Assembly: GCA_947474565.1 (NCBI GenBank) | Contig: CANJIS010000002.1 | Location: 124,001-188,000, forward strand | DNA: 64,000 nucleotides | Source of the DNA: Alphaproteobacteria bacterium | GTDB lineage: Bacteria; Pseudomonadota; Alphaproteobacteria; Micropepsales; Micropepsaceae | Direction: 5' to 3' | Shown: piece after piece, positions 9,845 to 19,801 of the stretch | How the letters are laid out: each line of letters begins with the position of its first letter | How positions within the stretch are numbered: position 1 is the first letter of the stretch | Notes under the pieces: model-generated | The model's database searches: none | What the model saw: the letters and a program-made list of their open reading frames with translations, nothing else | What the model was told of the DNA's origin: nothing | Made by a program: the position numbers and the translations under genes

Positions 9845-10786
9845 CTAAAGTTGGAAAACACGGAAGGGACGAAGTTCGCCTTCGGCGACTTCGGCCAATG
9901 CCACGGGGTCATTCCGCTCGTCCGTTAGGAAGACGGTCTGGCCCGCGAGTCCGTCTTCACCCGGCATTCCCTCTTTCAATCGGGCGAAGAGATTCGCGCG
10001 GATCAGGATGGGATTGCCGCTTCGAAGGCGGACCGTATCGCTGCCCGTAACAGCCAGCGCCGGGATGCCGTCCAGCGCGGTTGAAAGGGGCTTTAAATAC
10101 GCAAAAGCGGCGGGACTATGCATAAAAGGGGTCAGTGATTCCAGTGCGGTAGCGTCTTTTTCAGCAAAGGGGCCCAGCCCCGTCCGGCGCAGGGCGCAGA
10201 CATAGCCCAGAGTGCCGGCGGCAAGGGCCACATCCCGCACCCAGGACCGGACGTAAGTGCCTTTGCCACAAAGGATTTCGAACTCCGCCGTGTCCGGCGT
10301 CACCCCCAAAAGACGGGCCTCAAAGACCTCCACCTGGCGGGCTTGTAGGGTGACCTCTTCCCCATCCCGGGCCAGGTCATAGGCCCGCTCCCCCGCCACC
10401 TTGATGGCGGAATAGGCCGGGGGCACCTGGGTCAGCGTCCCGGTAAAGCGGGGCAGCAGGGCTTTAATCTGGGCCTGGGTGGGCCGCACATCCGAGGTGC
10501 CGGTCACTTTGCCTTCGGCATCGTCCGTATCGCGGGCTTCGCCCCATTGGGCGGTGAAGCGATAGCATTTCCGCGAATCCTGAACGAAGGGCACGGTCTT
10601 GGTGGCCTCCCCAAGCGCGATGGCGAGAATGCCGGTGGCGAGCGGGTCGAGCGTGCCGGCATGACCTGCCTTCTGCGCGTCGAAAATCCGGCGCACGGCG
10701 CCAACCGCTTGCGTCGAAGTAATGCCGGAGGGCTTGTCCAGGATTACCCAGCCATGGACCGGGTTGCCTTTCTTTTTACGGCTCAA
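9845..10786 (-). CDS. truB: tRNA pseudouridine(55) synthase
   Basis: 313 aa. Makes pseudouridine 55 in the T-loop of tRNAs. The catalytic motif GHAGTLDPLATG with its Asp is near residues 40-51, and the family motifs GWVILDKPSGITST and VPPAYSAIKVAGERAYDLAR are present. A C-terminal PUA-like segment ends at LRPFRVFQL. The start overlaps the rbfA stop by 11 nt, indicating coupled translation. Confidence 0.97.
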   Translation of the reverse strand: MSRKKKGNPVHGWVILDKPSGITSTQAVGAVRRIFDAQKAGHAGTLDPLATGILAIALGEATKTVPFVQDSRKCYRFTAQWGEARDTDDAEGKVTGTSDVRPTQAQIKALLPRFTGTLTQVPPAYSAIKVAGERAYDLARDGEEVTLQARQVEVFEARLLGVTPDTAEFEILCGKGTYVRSWVRDVALAAGTLGYVCALRRTGLGPFAEKDATALESLTPFMHSPAAFAYLKPLSTALDGIPALAVTGSDTVRLRSGNPILIRANLFARLKEGMPGEDGLAGQTVFLTDERNDPVALAEVAEGELRPFRVFQL

Positions 10787-11252
10787 TTTCGTCTTCTTCT
10801 TCGCCAGGCGTTGCGAGGTCGCGCTGGACTTCGGGAGATTTCAGAATGTCTTCGATCTTCTGCGCCTCGGCAAAACTTTCGTCTTCGACAAAACGCAGGT
10901 CGGGGGTGAATTTGGTGGCGATCATGTGCCCCATCTCGCCGCGCAGAAATCCCTTGTGCCGGTTCAAGGCAGCGACGATTTCCTTGGCGTTCTGTCCGCC
11001 CAGGGGTTCGCAATAGACCGTGGCATAACGCATGTCGGGCGAAGGCTTGACCTGGGTAATGGTGACAGACACCCCTTCCAGGTCGGGATCGCGGATATCG
11101 TTGCGGCGCAAAATTTCAGCCAGGGCGTGGCGCAGTGCCTCGCCGACCCGGAGCTGGCGCTGCGATGGCCCCAAGTCGCGGCGGCCATGGCGGGGGCGGG
11201 GTTCGCGGGGTTCATCCGAACGGCCACCACGCGAAGAGCGATGTCGGGACAT
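10776..11252 (-). CDS. rbfA: 30S ribosome-binding factor A
   Basis: 158 aa. A KH-fold 30S maturation and cold-adaptation factor: RQLRVGEALRHALAEILRR near the N-terminus, VSVTITQVKPSPDMRYATVYCEPLGG in the middle and LRFVEDESF towards the end. A longer start at 11270 is possible, but that ATG is formed by the end of a dispersed repeat. The ATG at 11252 has its own AAGTGAG Shine-Dalgarno and a normal N-terminus (MSRHRSSRGG). Confidence 0.95.
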   Translation of the reverse strand: MSRHRSSRGGRSDEPREPRPRHGRRDLGPSQRQLRVGEALRHALAEILRRNDIRDPDLEGVSVTITQVKPSPDMRYATVYCEPLGGQNAKEIVAALNRHKGFLRGEMGHMIATKFTPDLRFVEDESFAEAQKIEDILKSPEVQRDLATPGEEEDEIEP

Positions 11253-11264
11253 TTGCAACTCACT

Positions 11265-11364
11265 TGTCATTCCCGCAGCTAGCAGGAATCCAGGGATTGG
11301 ACCTGAGCGAACAGTTCAATGGATCCCGGCTCGCGCTTCGCTTCGCTCGCTGGCCGGGATGACA
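11265..11364. repeat. Dispersed inverted-terminus repeat between infB and rbfA
   Basis: About 100 bp starting TGTCATTCCCG and ending CGGGATGACA, imperfect inverted termini with an internal GGATCCCGG and a palindromic GCGCTTCGCTTCGC stretch. This format is familiar from dispersed, non-coding palindromic repeats in proteobacterial intergenic regions. It is the only sizeable gap in the rimP-pnp run and would fold in the mRNA between infB and rbfA. Confidence 0.7.
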
Positions 11365-11368
11365 GGCT

Positions 11369-13903
11369 CTAAAGTACGCGCTGGATTGTTTCGACGTCGA
11401 AACACTCGATCACATCGCCCTTTTGCATGTCCTGATAGTTGGCGAATGCCATGCCGCATTCCTGGCCGTTCTGGACTTCGCGCACTTCATCCTTGAAGCG
11501 CTTGAGGGTCGAAAGCTCGCCTTCATGGATCACCACGTTATCGCGGATCAGGCGAACCTTGGCGCCACGCTTGACCGAACCTTCGGTGACGCGGCAGCCG
11601 GCAACCTTGCCCACTTTGGTGATGTTGAAGACTTCCAGGATCTCGGCATTGCCCAGGAATTTCTCACGGGTTTCCGGCGCCAACAGGCCAGACAGCGCCG
11701 CCTTCACGTCATCCACCACGTTATAGATGATGTTGTAATAACGGATATCGACGCCATCACGCTTGGCGCGCTCACGCGCCTGGGCATTGGCGCGGACATT
11801 GAAGCCGATCACGGCCGCACCGCTGGCATGCGCCAGGATGACGTCGCTTTCGGTGATGCCACCGACGCCGGATTGCAGAATCTGCGCCCCGACTTCATCG
11901 GTACCAATCTTGGCAAGCGCGCCCTGAATGGCTTCCGACGAACCTTGCACGTCGGCCTTGAGCACCAGCGGCAGCAGGCGCTTTTCGCCGGATTCGCGGG
12001 TCTTGAGCAATTGGTCGAGCGTCAGGCGGCCGGATGAAGCCTGGCGGGCTTCGCGGCGCTTGCGGCCGCGATATTCCGCCACTTCGCGCGCGCGGGCTTC
12101 ATTTTCCACCACCACCATTTCGTCACCGGCTTCCGGCGCCGCCGAAAGGCCCAGCACTTCGATGGGCATGGCAGGACCGGCTTCCTTGACGGTTTCGCCG
12201 CGATCATTCTGCAACAGGCGCACACGGCCCCATTCGGAACCGGCGACAACGATGTCGCCGACTTTCAGCGTGCCGCGCTGCACCAGCACGGTGGCGACAG
12301 GACCACGGCCCTTGTCCAGCTTGGCCTCAATCACCGCGCCTTCGGCGGGGCGATCGGGATTGGCCTTGAGGTCAAGAAGTTCGGCCTGGAGAAGAATGGC
12401 TTCTTCCAGCTTGTCGAGATTGATGCCCTTGGTGGCGGAAACTTCCACCGCCTGGGTCTGGCCGCCCAGATCTTCGACCTGGATTTCATGCTGGAGAAGT
12501 TCGGTTTTCACCCGCATGGAATTGGCATCGCCTTTATCAATCTTGTTGATCGCGATGATCATCGGAACATTGGCGGCCTTGGCATGGGCAATGGCTTCCA
12601 CCGTCTGGGGCATTACGCCGTCATCGGCGGCAACCACCAGAATCACCAGATCGGTGACCTTGGCGCCGCGGGCACGCATGGAGGTAAAGGCGGCATGGCC
12701 GGGCGTATCCACAAAGGTGATGCGATGGCCGGATTTGAGCTGCACCTGATAGGCGCCGATATGCTGGGTAATGCCGCCGGCTTCGCCTGCCACAACGTCG
12801 GTCTTGCGCAGGGCATCGAGCAGCGAGGTTTTGCCGTGATCGACATGGCCCATCACGGTCACCACCGGCGGGCGTGAAATCAGTTCGCCGGCATCGTCGG
12901 CGGCGCCGGTGAGGCCTTCCAGCACGTCGCTTTCGGCGACGCGCTTGACCACATGGCCATATTCAGTGGCCACCAGTTCGGCGGTATCGGCATCGATCAC
13001 ATCGGCCGGGGTGGCCATCATGCCGTTCTTCATCAGCACCTTGATCACATCCACGGCGCGGCGCGCCATGCGGTTGGCGAGATCAGAGACGGTGATGGTT
13101 TCGGGAATGGTGATGTCGCGCGGACCGGCAGGACCGGCGGGCTGGGCGTGCTGGGCCTTGTTGACGCGCTGCAGGTGACGCTTATAGGCAGCGACAGAGC
13201 GCACGCGCTCATCATCGCCTTCCAGCGCACGGGTAACGGTAAGCTTGCCTTTGCGGCGCTCGCCTTCGCCCGCCTTTTTGGGCGCGGGCGCCTTAACCGG
13301 AACGATTTTGCCGCCGATTTTCTTGGTGGCGGTTTCTTCTTCTTCTTCCTGGGCCGGGCGGCGGCGGGCGACTTCGCCGGCGGGCGCTGTGGCGGGCGTG
13401 CCCGGCGCGCGGCGCGCGGCTTCCGCCTCGGCATGCTTGCGGGCTTCAGCCTCGGCGGCCTTGCGGACATCTTCTTCGGCCTTGCGCTTTTCAGCAGCGG
13501 CGCGTTCGACCTTCAGTGTTTCTTCTTCGCTGGCCCGGCGGCGCGCATCTTCGTCGGCCTGGCGGCGGGCTTCAACGTCGGAGACCTTGGCGTCGGCCAG
13601 GGCGGCGGCGCGGCGCGCCTTTTCTTCGTCGGAAAGCTGACGCAGCACCACGCCCTTTGAGGCGGGCCTGGCGGCGGCGGACGCCGGTTTGGCAGTTTCG
13701 ACCGGGGCGGGCGCGGGCTTTTCAGTGGCCGGCACTTTCTTCTCGGCTTTGGCAGCTGCGGGAGCGGGCGCGCCCAGGGTGCGCTTCTTCTCCACCACAA
13801 CCGCTTTGGTGCGGCCATGGCTGAAGCTTTGCTTGACGGTGGACGTTTCCGTCTTTTTCAGCGACAGCGTTTTGGGGCGTTTGGTTTCATCGGTATCGCT
13901 CAT
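11369..13903 (-). CDS. infB: Translation initiation factor IF-2
   Basis: 844 aa. GTPase that places initiator tRNA on the 30S subunit. A long low-complexity Ala/Glu/Lys/Arg N-terminal region (about residues 60-250) precedes the conserved part. The G domain has G1 [15 protein letters not shown]3 DTPGHAAF and G4 NKID, and domains II-IV follow. The start overlaps the ylxR stop by 4 nt. The extended charged N-terminus is usual in Alphaproteobacteria. Confidence 0.98.
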   Translation of the reverse strand: MSDTDETKRPKTLSLKKTETSTVKQSFSHGRTKAVVVEKKRTLGAPAPAAAKAEKKVPATEKPAPAPVETAKPASAAARPASKGVVLRQLSDEEKARRAAALADAKVSDVEARRQADEDARRRASEEETLKVERAAAEKRKAEEDVRKAAEAEARKHAEAEAARRAPGTPATAPAGEVARRRPAQEEEEETATKKIGGKIVPVKAPAPKKAGEGERRKGKLTVTRALEGDDERVRSVAAYKRHLQRVNKAQHAQPAGPAGPRDITIPETITVSDLANRMARRAVDVIKVLMKNGMMATPADVIDADTAELVATEYGHVVKRVAESDVLEGLTGAADDAGELISRPPVVTVMGHVDHGKTSLLDALRKTDVVAGEAGGITQHIGAYQVQLKSGHRITFVDTPGHAAFTSMRARGAKVTDLVILVVAADDGVMPQTVEAIAHAKAANVPMIIAINKIDKGDANSMRVKTELLQHEIQVEDLGGQTQAVEVSATKGINLDKLEEAILLQAELLDLKANPDRPAEGAVIEAKLDKGRGPVATVLVQRGTLKVGDIVVAGSEWGRVRLLQNDRGETVKEAGPAMPIEVLGLSAAPEAGDEMVVVENEARAREVAEYRGRKRREARQASSGRLTLDQLLKTRESGEKRLLPLVLKADVQGSSEAIQGALAKIGTDEVGAQILQSGVGGITESDVILAHASGAAVIGFNVRANAQARERAKRDGVDIRYYNIIYNVVDDVKAALSGLLAPETREKFLGNAEILEVFNITKVGKVAGCRVTEGSVKRGAKVRLIRDNVVIHEGELSTLKRFKDEVREVQNGQECGMAFANYQDMQKGDVIECFDVETIQRVL

Positions 13904-14589
13904 GGCTTAACTTTCGTTTTCTGCTCGCGTCCGCTTACGGGCGCTTTGCTCACATCCGCGTGCAGGCTTTCATCCGCGCCGCGCAGCGCGTTCAAGCGCT
14001 TAGAATCAAGGGTTAAACGTTCCGCCAGGCCGCCCGGATGGACGGCGGCATGTATCACATTATCGCGCCCCAAGGCCAAGCCCAATTCGGCGCTGGTCAG
14101 GCACTCCATCACCACGGGTTTCAAGCCACGCGCATAAGCCGCGTTGAAGAGTTTACGCTTGCCATCCTTGGAACCATCGGATGCTTCCACCAGCAGCGCG
14201 GGCGCACGAGGGCTGTCCAGCATGCGCGCGACATTGTCGAAGCCCAGCACCAAATTGCCGCCGCGCCGCGCCAGGCCCAGATCGCCCAGGATGCGCGACA
14301 CCAGCGCCTTTTCGGTACGCTCACCCAAATCCGCGTCGGCTTTCACCGGCGCCTTCAGGGACCGGGCGAAAAGTTTCTTCTCAACCGCTTCGATGATGGC
14401 TTTACGTGAGGCGCTGACCCAGGCGCCGCGGCCCGGCAGTTTGGCCGCAACGTCAGGAACGATATTGCCGTCAGGATCAGCGACAAAACGGATGAGACGA
14501 TGCTCGGGCATGATTTCGCCCGACACGATGTCGCGACGCTCTCTGTCGCCCATCGCTTCGTCCTCATCCAATTTGCGCGCTGCCGTCAT
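13900..14589 (-). CDS. YlxR (DUF448) RNA-binding protein with L7Ae-like C-terminus
   Basis: 229 aa. The N-terminal YlxR domain has [23 protein letters not shown] and the [18 protein letters not shown] signature. The C-terminal half ([21 protein letters not shown]...[10 protein letters not shown]) resembles the L7Ae/L30e fold, the two-domain form common in Alphaproteobacteria. It sits between nusA and infB, its normal place, sharing one base with the nusA stop. RNA binding is a family property; the exact role is not established. Confidence 0.9.
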   Translation of the reverse strand: MTAARKLDEDEAMGDRERRDIVSGEIMPEHRLIRFVADPDGNIVPDVAAKLPGRGAWVSASRKAIIEAVEKKLFARSLKAPVKADADLGERTEKALVSRILGDLGLARRGGNLVLGFDNVARMLDSPRAPALLVEASDGSKDGKRKLFNAAYARGLKPVVMECLTSAELGLALGRDNVIHAAVHPGGLAERLTLDSKRLNALRGADESLHADVSKAPVSGREQKTKVKP

Positions 14590-16199
14590 CAGGAAGCTTC
14601 ACCCTCTTCCGGCGCATCTTCCAAAACTTCTTCCTCGGCCACGATCTCTTCAATCCAGCCGATCTTCACACGCGCCTTCATGATGATGGCGTTGGCGTCG
14701 TCGGCGGAAAGATTGAAGCCTTCCAGGGCGCCAGGAATGCGGACGCGTTCCTTGTCCTTGCTGGTTTCGTAGTAACCCAGCAGATCGTCGGTGGCCGCAC
14801 CCGCCAGATCTTCAAGCGTCTTGATGCCGCCTTCGCCCAGCGTAACCGCCATGGCGGCGGTGACGCCTTCCACTTCCAGCACTGCGTCTTCGACGCCCAG
14901 TTCCTTGCGCTTTTCATCCAGCGCGGTGTTGCGCGCGTCGATGAATTCAATGGCGCGGTTCTGCAGTTCGTTGGCGGTTTCTTCGTCGAAGGCTTCGATC
15001 TGGGCGAGTTCGCCGGCATCGACATAGGCGACGTCTTCGATGGTGGCGAAGCCTTCCGAAGCCAGCAACTGGGCCACGGTTTCGTCCACGTCCAGCGAAT
15101 CCATGAACAGTTGGGTGCGGGTGGTGAATTCCTTCTGACGGCGTTCGGATTCTTCGGCCTCGGTCAGAATGTCGATCTGCCAGCCGGTGAGCTGGGACGC
15201 CAGGCGCACATTCTGGCCGCGGCGGCCGATGCCCAGAGACAGCTGTTCGTCCGGCACCACCGCTTCGACACGGTTGGTGTCTTCGTCCAGCACCACCTTG
15301 GTCACTTCGGCGGGGGCCAGCGCATTGACGATGAAAGTGGCCGCTTCATTGGACCACGGAATAATGTCGATGCGTTCGCCCTGGAGTTCCTGCACCACCG
15401 CCTGCACGCGCACGCCGCGCATGCCGACGCAGGCGCCGACCGGATCAATCGAGGAATCCTTGCTGATCACAGCGATCTTGGCGCGGGAGCCGGGATCGCG
15501 CGCCACGGCGCGGATTTCGATGACGCCGTCATAGATTTCCGGAACTTCCTGGGCGAACAGGCGCACCATGAATTGCGGATGGCTGCGCGACAGGAAAATC
15601 TGCGGGCCGCGGGCTTCGCGGCGCACATCATAGATATAGGCGCGGATACGGTCGCCGGCGCGAAAGGATTCACGCGGGATCATCTCATCCCGGCGCACCA
15701 CGCCTTCGGCCTTGCCCAGATCCACAACCACCGAACCGAATTCGGAGCGCTTGACCACGCCATGCACGACTTCGCCGATGCGGTCCTTATATTCGTCATA
15801 CTGACGCTCACGCTCGGCATCGCGCACCTTCTGCACGATCACCTGCTTGGCGTTCTGGGCATTGATGCGGTTGAAATCGACGGGCGGAAGCGTTTCGGCA
15901 ATGATATCGCCGATCTGGGCATCGGGATTGCGGCGGCGCGCGTCGGCCAGCGAAATCTCGGTCTTGTCGTTTTCGACCAGCTCGACGACATGCAGATAGC
16001 GGGAGACATGGGTCTCGCCGGTCTTGGGGTCGATATCGACCTTGATGTCGTTTTCGGTGCCGTAATGGGCCTTGGCGGCGCGTTGCATCGCTTCTTCCAT
16101 CGCGGTGAGAACCACCTGCGTGTCGATGGACTTGTCGCGCGCGACGGCGTCTGCGATCTGCAAAAGCTCAAGGCGGTTTGCGGCAATGGCGCTGGGCAT
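14589..16199 (-). CDS. nusA: Transcription termination/antitermination factor NusA
   Basis: 536 aa. RNA polymerase-associated factor controlling pausing, termination and rRNA antitermination. The N-terminal domain begins [17 protein letters not shown]. An S1 domain ([25 protein letters not shown]) is followed by two KH domains ([43 protein letters not shown]). Two C-terminal HhH-type acidic repeats end in ...EEGEAS. The start codon overlaps the rimP stop in a TAATG junction. Confidence 0.98.
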   Translation of the reverse strand: MPSAIAANRLELLQIADAVARDKSIDTQVVLTAMEEAMQRAAKAHYGTENDIKVDIDPKTGETHVSRYLHVVELVENDKTEISLADARRRNPDAQIGDIIAETLPPVDFNRINAQNAKQVIVQKVRDAERERQYDEYKDRIGEVVHGVVKRSEFGSVVVDLGKAEGVVRRDEMIPRESFRAGDRIRAYIYDVRREARGPQIFLSRSHPQFMVRLFAQEVPEIYDGVIEIRAVARDPGSRAKIAVISKDSSIDPVGACVGMRGVRVQAVVQELQGERIDIIPWSNEAATFIVNALAPAEVTKVVLDEDTNRVEAVVPDEQLSLGIGRRGQNVRLASQLTGWQIDILTEAEESERRQKEFTTRTQLFMDSLDVDETVAQLLASEGFATIEDVAYVDAGELAQIEAFDEETANELQNRAIEFIDARNTALDEKRKELGVEDAVLEVEGVTAAMAVTLGEGGIKTLEDLAGAATDDLLGYYETSKDKERVRIPGALEGFNLSADDANAIIMKARVKIGWIEEIVAEEEVLEDAPEEGEAS

Positions 16200-16711
16200 T
16201 ACACTTTCTCCTGCTTGTTGGCGTTTTTCTTCGCCTTCAATTCTTCGTCGATAAGTTTGTTGGTCAGAATAAGCTTGGCTTCGGACACGGCGCGGAAAGG
16301 AAACTGGGCGCGGCCTTCCGATGTGGTGATCACCACATCCTGACCGTCCAGGCCTTCCAGCATTCCCTTGAAGCGCTTGCGGCCATCCTGCGGCGCGGCC
16401 AGTTCGATTTTGGCTTCATGGCCCTTCCAGCGGCTGAAATCGGTCAGCCGGGTCAGCGGCCGGTCGATGCCGGGCGAAGAGACTTCAATTTCATATTCGC
16501 CTTCGATGGGGTTTTGCGCTTCGATGAAGTCCAGCAAAATGTGGCTCAGGCTGGTGCAGCCTTCCACGTCCATGCTGCCGTCGGGACGCTCGGCCATGAT
16601 CTGCAGCGTCTTGGCAGCGCCGCCCATGATGCGCAGGCGCACCAGCTTGAACCCGGCCTGTTCAATGACGGGTTCGAAGATCGGCTCCAGATGGGTCGCG
16701 GCAGTGAAGAT
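16199..16711 (-). CDS. rimP: Ribosome maturation factor RimP, start codon unclear
   Basis: 30S maturation factor, first gene of the rimP-nusA-infB operon. The conserved core IMAERPDG...VEGCTSLSHILLDFIEA...VSSPGIDRPLTRL is clear. The conserved N-terminal helix (HLEPIFEPVIEQAGFKLVRLRIMGG) continues upstream of the first ordinary start, a GTG at 16642, but no ATG, GTG or TTG occurs in frame between the TAA upstream and that GTG. The best candidates are ATC at 16711, with a GGAG 7 nt upstream, or ATT further upstream with GGGGGA. I give the ATC version (about 170 aa). A sequencing indel is an alternative. Confidence 0.8.
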   Translation of the reverse strand: MFTAATHLEPIFEPVIEQAGFKLVRLRIMGGAAKTLQIMAERPDGSMDVEGCTSLSHILLDFIEAQNPIEGEYEIEVSSPGIDRPLTRLTDFSRWKGHEAKIELAAPQDGRKRFKGMLEGLDGQDVVITTSEGRAQFPFRAVSEAKLILTNKLIDEELKAKKNANKQEKV

Positions 16712-16820
16712 GCAGAGTCTCCGAAAAACAATGTCTTTCCCCCGCGGCGGACCTTTTTAGGACCGCCACACAACCGGCTTCGTTGTTTGGGATGGGCGCT
16801 ATCTACGCCTGGAAGGCCTT

Positions 16821-16843
16821 AAAAACAAGCGCCCGAGAGGCGC
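16821..16843 (-). terminator. Terminator after the small membrane-protein gene
   Basis: Short stem GCGCC/GGCGC (16829-16833 with 16839-16843) followed on the minus strand by TTGTTTTT, 11 bp past the stop of the 91-aa gene. It separates that gene from the rimP promoter region. Confidence 0.6.
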
Positions 16844-16853
16844 CCGGGAAGCG

Positions 16854-17129
16854 TCAGTGCTTTTTGGCCGGGGCGATACCGACCTCGACCACGCCGGCGG
16901 TTTGCGCGCTACCGGCCTGTTCGCGGGCGGCCTTCTCAGCCTTGGCGATGTTTTCCCGCTGAACCCGGTTGATGACCTGATCGGCCTTGTCCAGGCCCTC
17001 CAAGGGGTTGGATCCGAAGAGAAAAAGCAGAAATCCGACCAGGAACATGACCGCCATGACAACCGCGCTCCAGTCGCCCCAATGGCGGCCGAATTCGACG
17101 CGTTCGTCCGGGTCTTTGTCCCTTTTCAT
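16854..17129 (-). CDS. Small single-span membrane protein, unknown function
   Basis: 91 aa. A charged N-terminus (MKRDKDPDERVEFGRHWGDW) precedes one strong membrane helix (VVMAVMFLVGFLLFLFG, about residues 23-39) and a Lys/Ala/Glu-rich tail likely to be helical. The start overlaps the trmB stop by 4 nt, so it is probably co-translated with trmB. No family recognised. Confidence 0.72.
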   Translation of the reverse strand: MKRDKDPDERVEFGRHWGDWSAVVMAVMFLVGFLLFLFGSNPLEGLDKADQVINRVQRENIAKAEKAAREQAGSAQTAGVVEVGIAPAKKH

Positions 17130-17824
17130 GGCCTTACTTTATCCGTCCGCCGGAAACGAAGGAAGGCGGGCGGGCCCTTGATCGCCTTGGTTTCATAGCG
17201 GGTTGGTGGCCAATCGGCCGGCCGGGACAGCCAGTCTTGGGGGCCTTGCGCCAACCATTCAAATTCGGGATGAAACAACAGCCTTTCAAGGGCATAGGGC
17301 AGATAGGACTTGTCGTCGGTGGCGAAGCGAAGTTCCGCGCCCGGCTTCAGCACCCGGGCCAGTTCATCCAGCATGGCGATCTGAAGGAAGCGGCGCTTAT
17401 GGTGCCGGGTCTTGGGCCAGGGGTCGGGGAAGAGCAGAAAAAACCGGCCCAGCGAGGCGTCCGGAAGGGCCGCGATGATGTCCCGGCCATCGCCCTCATA
17501 GATCCGAACATTGTTCAGGGGCTTCTCGTGCAGCTTGGTGAGAAGCTTGGCGACGCCCATTTCGTAGGGTTCCGCCCCGATCAGGCCGATGTCCGAATGG
17601 TGTTCGGCCTGCCAGGCCAGATGCTCGCCCGCGCCGAAACCGATTTCCAGCCACAGCTCCCGAACATCGTTCGAAAATTGGCTGCGCGCATCCTTCGCGG
17701 GGTCAAAGGCAAGCTCGGCTAACAGCGTTCGGCGCAGACCCGCCTGCCGAGGCGACTGCTTGGGGCCTTTGCGACGGCCATACAGTTTCTGGCGGTGGCG
17801 ATCAGGGTGAGCCGGTTCGGACAT
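17126..17824 (-). CDS. trmB: tRNA (guanine-N7)-methyltransferase
   Basis: 232 aa. Methylates G46 of tRNAs using SAM. The class I motif LEIGFGAGEHLAWQA, GAEPYEMGVAKLL, FFLLFPDPWPKTRHHKRRF (the TrmB signature) and the final ATDDKSYLPYALE segment are all present. ATG at 17824 (MSEPAHPDRH) is preferred over the TTG-type extension at 17842. It lies downstream of metK, which supplies SAM; the pairing is suggestive but not proof of co-regulation. Confidence 0.95.
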   Translation of the reverse strand: MSEPAHPDRHRQKLYGRRKGPKQSPRQAGLRRTLLAELAFDPAKDARSQFSNDVRELWLEIGFGAGEHLAWQAEHHSDIGLIGAEPYEMGVAKLLTKLHEKPLNNVRIYEGDGRDIIAALPDASLGRFFLLFPDPWPKTRHHKRRFLQIAMLDELARVLKPGAELRFATDDKSYLPYALERLLFHPEFEWLAQGPQDWLSRPADWPPTRYETKAIKGPPAFLRFRRTDKVRP

Positions 17825-17842
17825 CGGGGCCTTAAACAGCAT

Positions 17843-17872
17843 TTCGCCGCCCTGCGCGAGCAGGGCGGCGAA
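17843..17872 (-). terminator. Strong hairpin between metK and trmB
   Basis: A 13-bp perfect stem, TTCGCCGCCCTGC with GCAGGGCGGCGAA, around a 4-nt loop, 23 bp past the metK stop. There is no U-tract on the minus strand, so it may be a processing or partial-termination element rather than a complete terminator. Confidence 0.6.
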
Positions 17873-17895
17873 GGATGCGCATGGAACAAGGTAAC

Positions 17896-19086
17896 TTAGA
17901 CAGCGCCCTTGATCTTGTAGGCTAGGTCCGTCTTCTCCCAGGAGAAGCCACCCTCGCTGTCGGGCTCACGGCCGAAATGGCCATAAGCAGCGGTGCGGGC
18001 ATAGATCGGCTTGTTGAGATCCAGATGCTCGCGGATGCCGCGCGGCTTCAGGTTCATCAGCTGGGGCAGAATCATCTCCAGCTTGGCCTCCTCGACTTTG
18101 CCGGTGCCATGGGTGTCGACATAGACCGACAGCGGCTCGGCCACGCCGATGGCGTAGGCCAGCTGGATGGTGCAGCGATCCGCCAGGCCCGAGGCCACGA
18201 CATTCTTCGCCAGATAGCGGGCGGCATAGGCCGCCGAACGGTCCACCTTGGTGGAGTCCTTGCCGCTGAACGCGCCGCCGCCATGCGGGGCCGCGCCGCC
18301 GTAAGTGTCCACGATGATCTTGCGCCCGGTCAGGCCGCAATCGCCATCGGGGCCGCCGATCACAAACGAACCGGTCGGATTGATGTGCCAGACGGTTTTG
18401 GCGTTGATCCATTCCGCCGGCAGAGCCTGGCGGATATAGGGCTCGACGATCTTGCGGATGTCGGCCGAGGTCTGGTCTTCGTGGGAATGCTGGGTGGACA
18501 GCACGATCTGCGTGGCTTCCACCGGAATGCCGTTCACATAACGCAGCGTCACCTGGCTTTTGGCGTCCGGCTGCAGCGTCGACTCCTTGCCGGCATGGCG
18601 CGCATCTGCCAGCAATTTCAAGATTTTATGGCTATAAAACAGCGGCGCCGGCATCAGCGCCGGGGTTTCGCGGCAGGCATAGCCAAACATGATGCCCTGA
18701 TCGCCCGCGCCTTCATCCTTGTTGCCGGACGCGTCCACGCCCTGGGCGATGTGCGCCGACTGGGCGTGCAGCAGAACTTCCACTTGGGCCTTCTGCCAGT
18801 GAAAGCCTTCCTGCTCGTAGCCAATATCCTTGATTGCGGCGCGCGCCACAGCTTCGATTTCCTTGGCGCCCACCGATTTGGGGCCGCGGGTTTCGCCGGC
18901 GATGACAACGCGGTTTGTGGTGCAGAGGGTTTCGCAGGCAGCGCGGATATCCCAGGGGCTCATGCCTTCCTTGGGGCCTTCGCGGAAAAACAGATCCACC
19001 ACTTCATCGGAAATGCGGTCGCTGACCTTGTCGGGATGGCCTTCGGAAACGCTTTCGGACGTGAACAGATAGTCGGACCGGGCCAT
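17896..19086 (-). CDS. metK: S-adenosylmethionine synthetase
   Basis: 396 aa. Makes SAM from methionine and ATP. Signatures: [16 protein letters not shown] near the N-terminus, [12 protein letters not shown] in the middle and the P-loop-like [19 protein letters not shown] with the catalytic Lys. Full length and intact. The 104-bp leader carries a palindrome (see 19144-19165); I could not match a known SAM riboswitch class. Confidence 0.98.
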   Translation of the reverse strand: MARSDYLFTSESVSEGHPDKVSDRISDEVVDLFFREGPKEGMSPWDIRAACETLCTTNRVVIAGETRGPKSVGAKEIEAVARAAIKDIGYEQEGFHWQKAQVEVLLHAQSAHIAQGVDASGNKDEGAGDQGIMFGYACRETPALMPAPLFYSHKILKLLADARHAGKESTLQPDAKSQVTLRYVNGIPVEATQIVLSTQHSHEDQTSADIRKIVEPYIRQALPAEWINAKTVWHINPTGSFVIGGPDGDCGLTGRKIIVDTYGGAAPHGGGAFSGKDSTKVDRSAAYAARYLAKNVVASGLADRCTIQLAYAIGVAEPLSVYVDTHGTGKVEEAKLEMILPQLMNLKPRGIREHLDLNKPIYARTAAYGHFGREPDSEGGFSWEKTDLAYKIKGAV

Positions 19087-19143
19087 GTGAAAATCCTCAA
19101 GGGGCCGCTTCCTTTACAGGGAATCCGCCAAGGGTCAAAGGGT

Positions 19144-19165
19144 GATATGCCGATTTTGACATATC
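19144..19165. promoter_or_regulatory. Inverted repeat upstream of metK
   Basis: Perfect GATATG-N10-CATATC, 58-79 bp upstream of the metK start in the 104-bp leader. The symmetry and position suit a dimeric regulator operator, for example an ArsR-type methionine-cycle regulator, but no specific factor can be named. Confidence 0.4.
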
Positions 19166-19190
19166 CGTCGCAAAAGGTCGGATTTTGCCG

Positions 19191-19790
19191 CTATTCGCAG
19201 GCCCGCGGTGTGGATTTGCCCAGCGGCCGGATGTCGTGAATCAGCATCTCCACAATGGGAAAGGGCCAGCTTTCGATACCCCGGAATGAGGGCTGACCCG
19301 GGCCGGGGGCGTTGAGCGGGCAAGTCGCGGTCGGCTTCTGGTTGATGCCTTTGACGGTGACCGCGGAGATCACCACATCATACTTGATGGCAGAGGTGGT
19401 GGTGTTGACGGAGGTGAGGACCATGTCCGGCTTGCCGTCGGTCTGCTTGAACTGAAACGCCAGCGTCTTTTCTCCAGCCGCCGCCTTCGCGAAAGCGTGC
19501 TTACCGGAAGCATCAACCGCCTCCAACAGGCGGGGCTTGCCGGAACCATTCCCGGCCAGAGCCAGCGTGATGGTCTCACCCGGATAGATGATCACGTTGC
19601 CGTTGGGATCGACATAGGGATAGGGGTTGGTATCGATCTGGCCCGAGCTGCCTTCAGTACGCAACGTCAAGGTGCTGACTTTGCGGCAGGGTACCTGGGC
19701 GCACATCTGCTTGAGCATCTGGGCGGAGGGCTGCCCAACAGCCGGTACAGCCGCCAAAAGCAGCATTCCAGATAGCCAGATCGCACGCAT
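19191..19790 (-). CDS. Exported hypothetical protein, tandem paralogue 1
   Basis: 199 aa with a signal peptide (MRAIWLSGMLLLAAVPAVGQ, cleavage after about residue 20). The mature part carries YPGETITLALAGNG, cysteines in QVPCRKV, TATCPLNAPG and the C-terminal ACE, and an IKYDVVISAV beta segment. It probably folds as a small periplasmic beta-sandwich. It is clearly paralogous to the next gene, 11 bp away. No known family recognised. Confidence 0.8.
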   Translation of the reverse strand: MRAIWLSGMLLLAAVPAVGQPSAQMLKQMCAQVPCRKVSTLTLRTEGSSGQIDTNPYPYVDPNGNVIIYPGETITLALAGNGSGKPRLLEAVDASGKHAFAKAAAGEKTLAFQFKQTDGKPDMVLTSVNTTTSAIKYDVVISAVTVKGINQKPTATCPLNAPGPGQPSFRGIESWPFPIVEMLIHDIRPLGKSTPRACE

Positions 19791-19801
19791 ATCAATACTC
19801 C

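Noticed and set aside
11253-11270. Longer rbfA start at 11270
   Set aside because: This ATG is formed by the end of a dispersed repeat, while the 11252 ATG has its own ribosome site.
19087-19190. SAM riboswitch before metK
   Set aside because: I could not build a convincing SAM-I, SAM-II or SAM-V core by eye.
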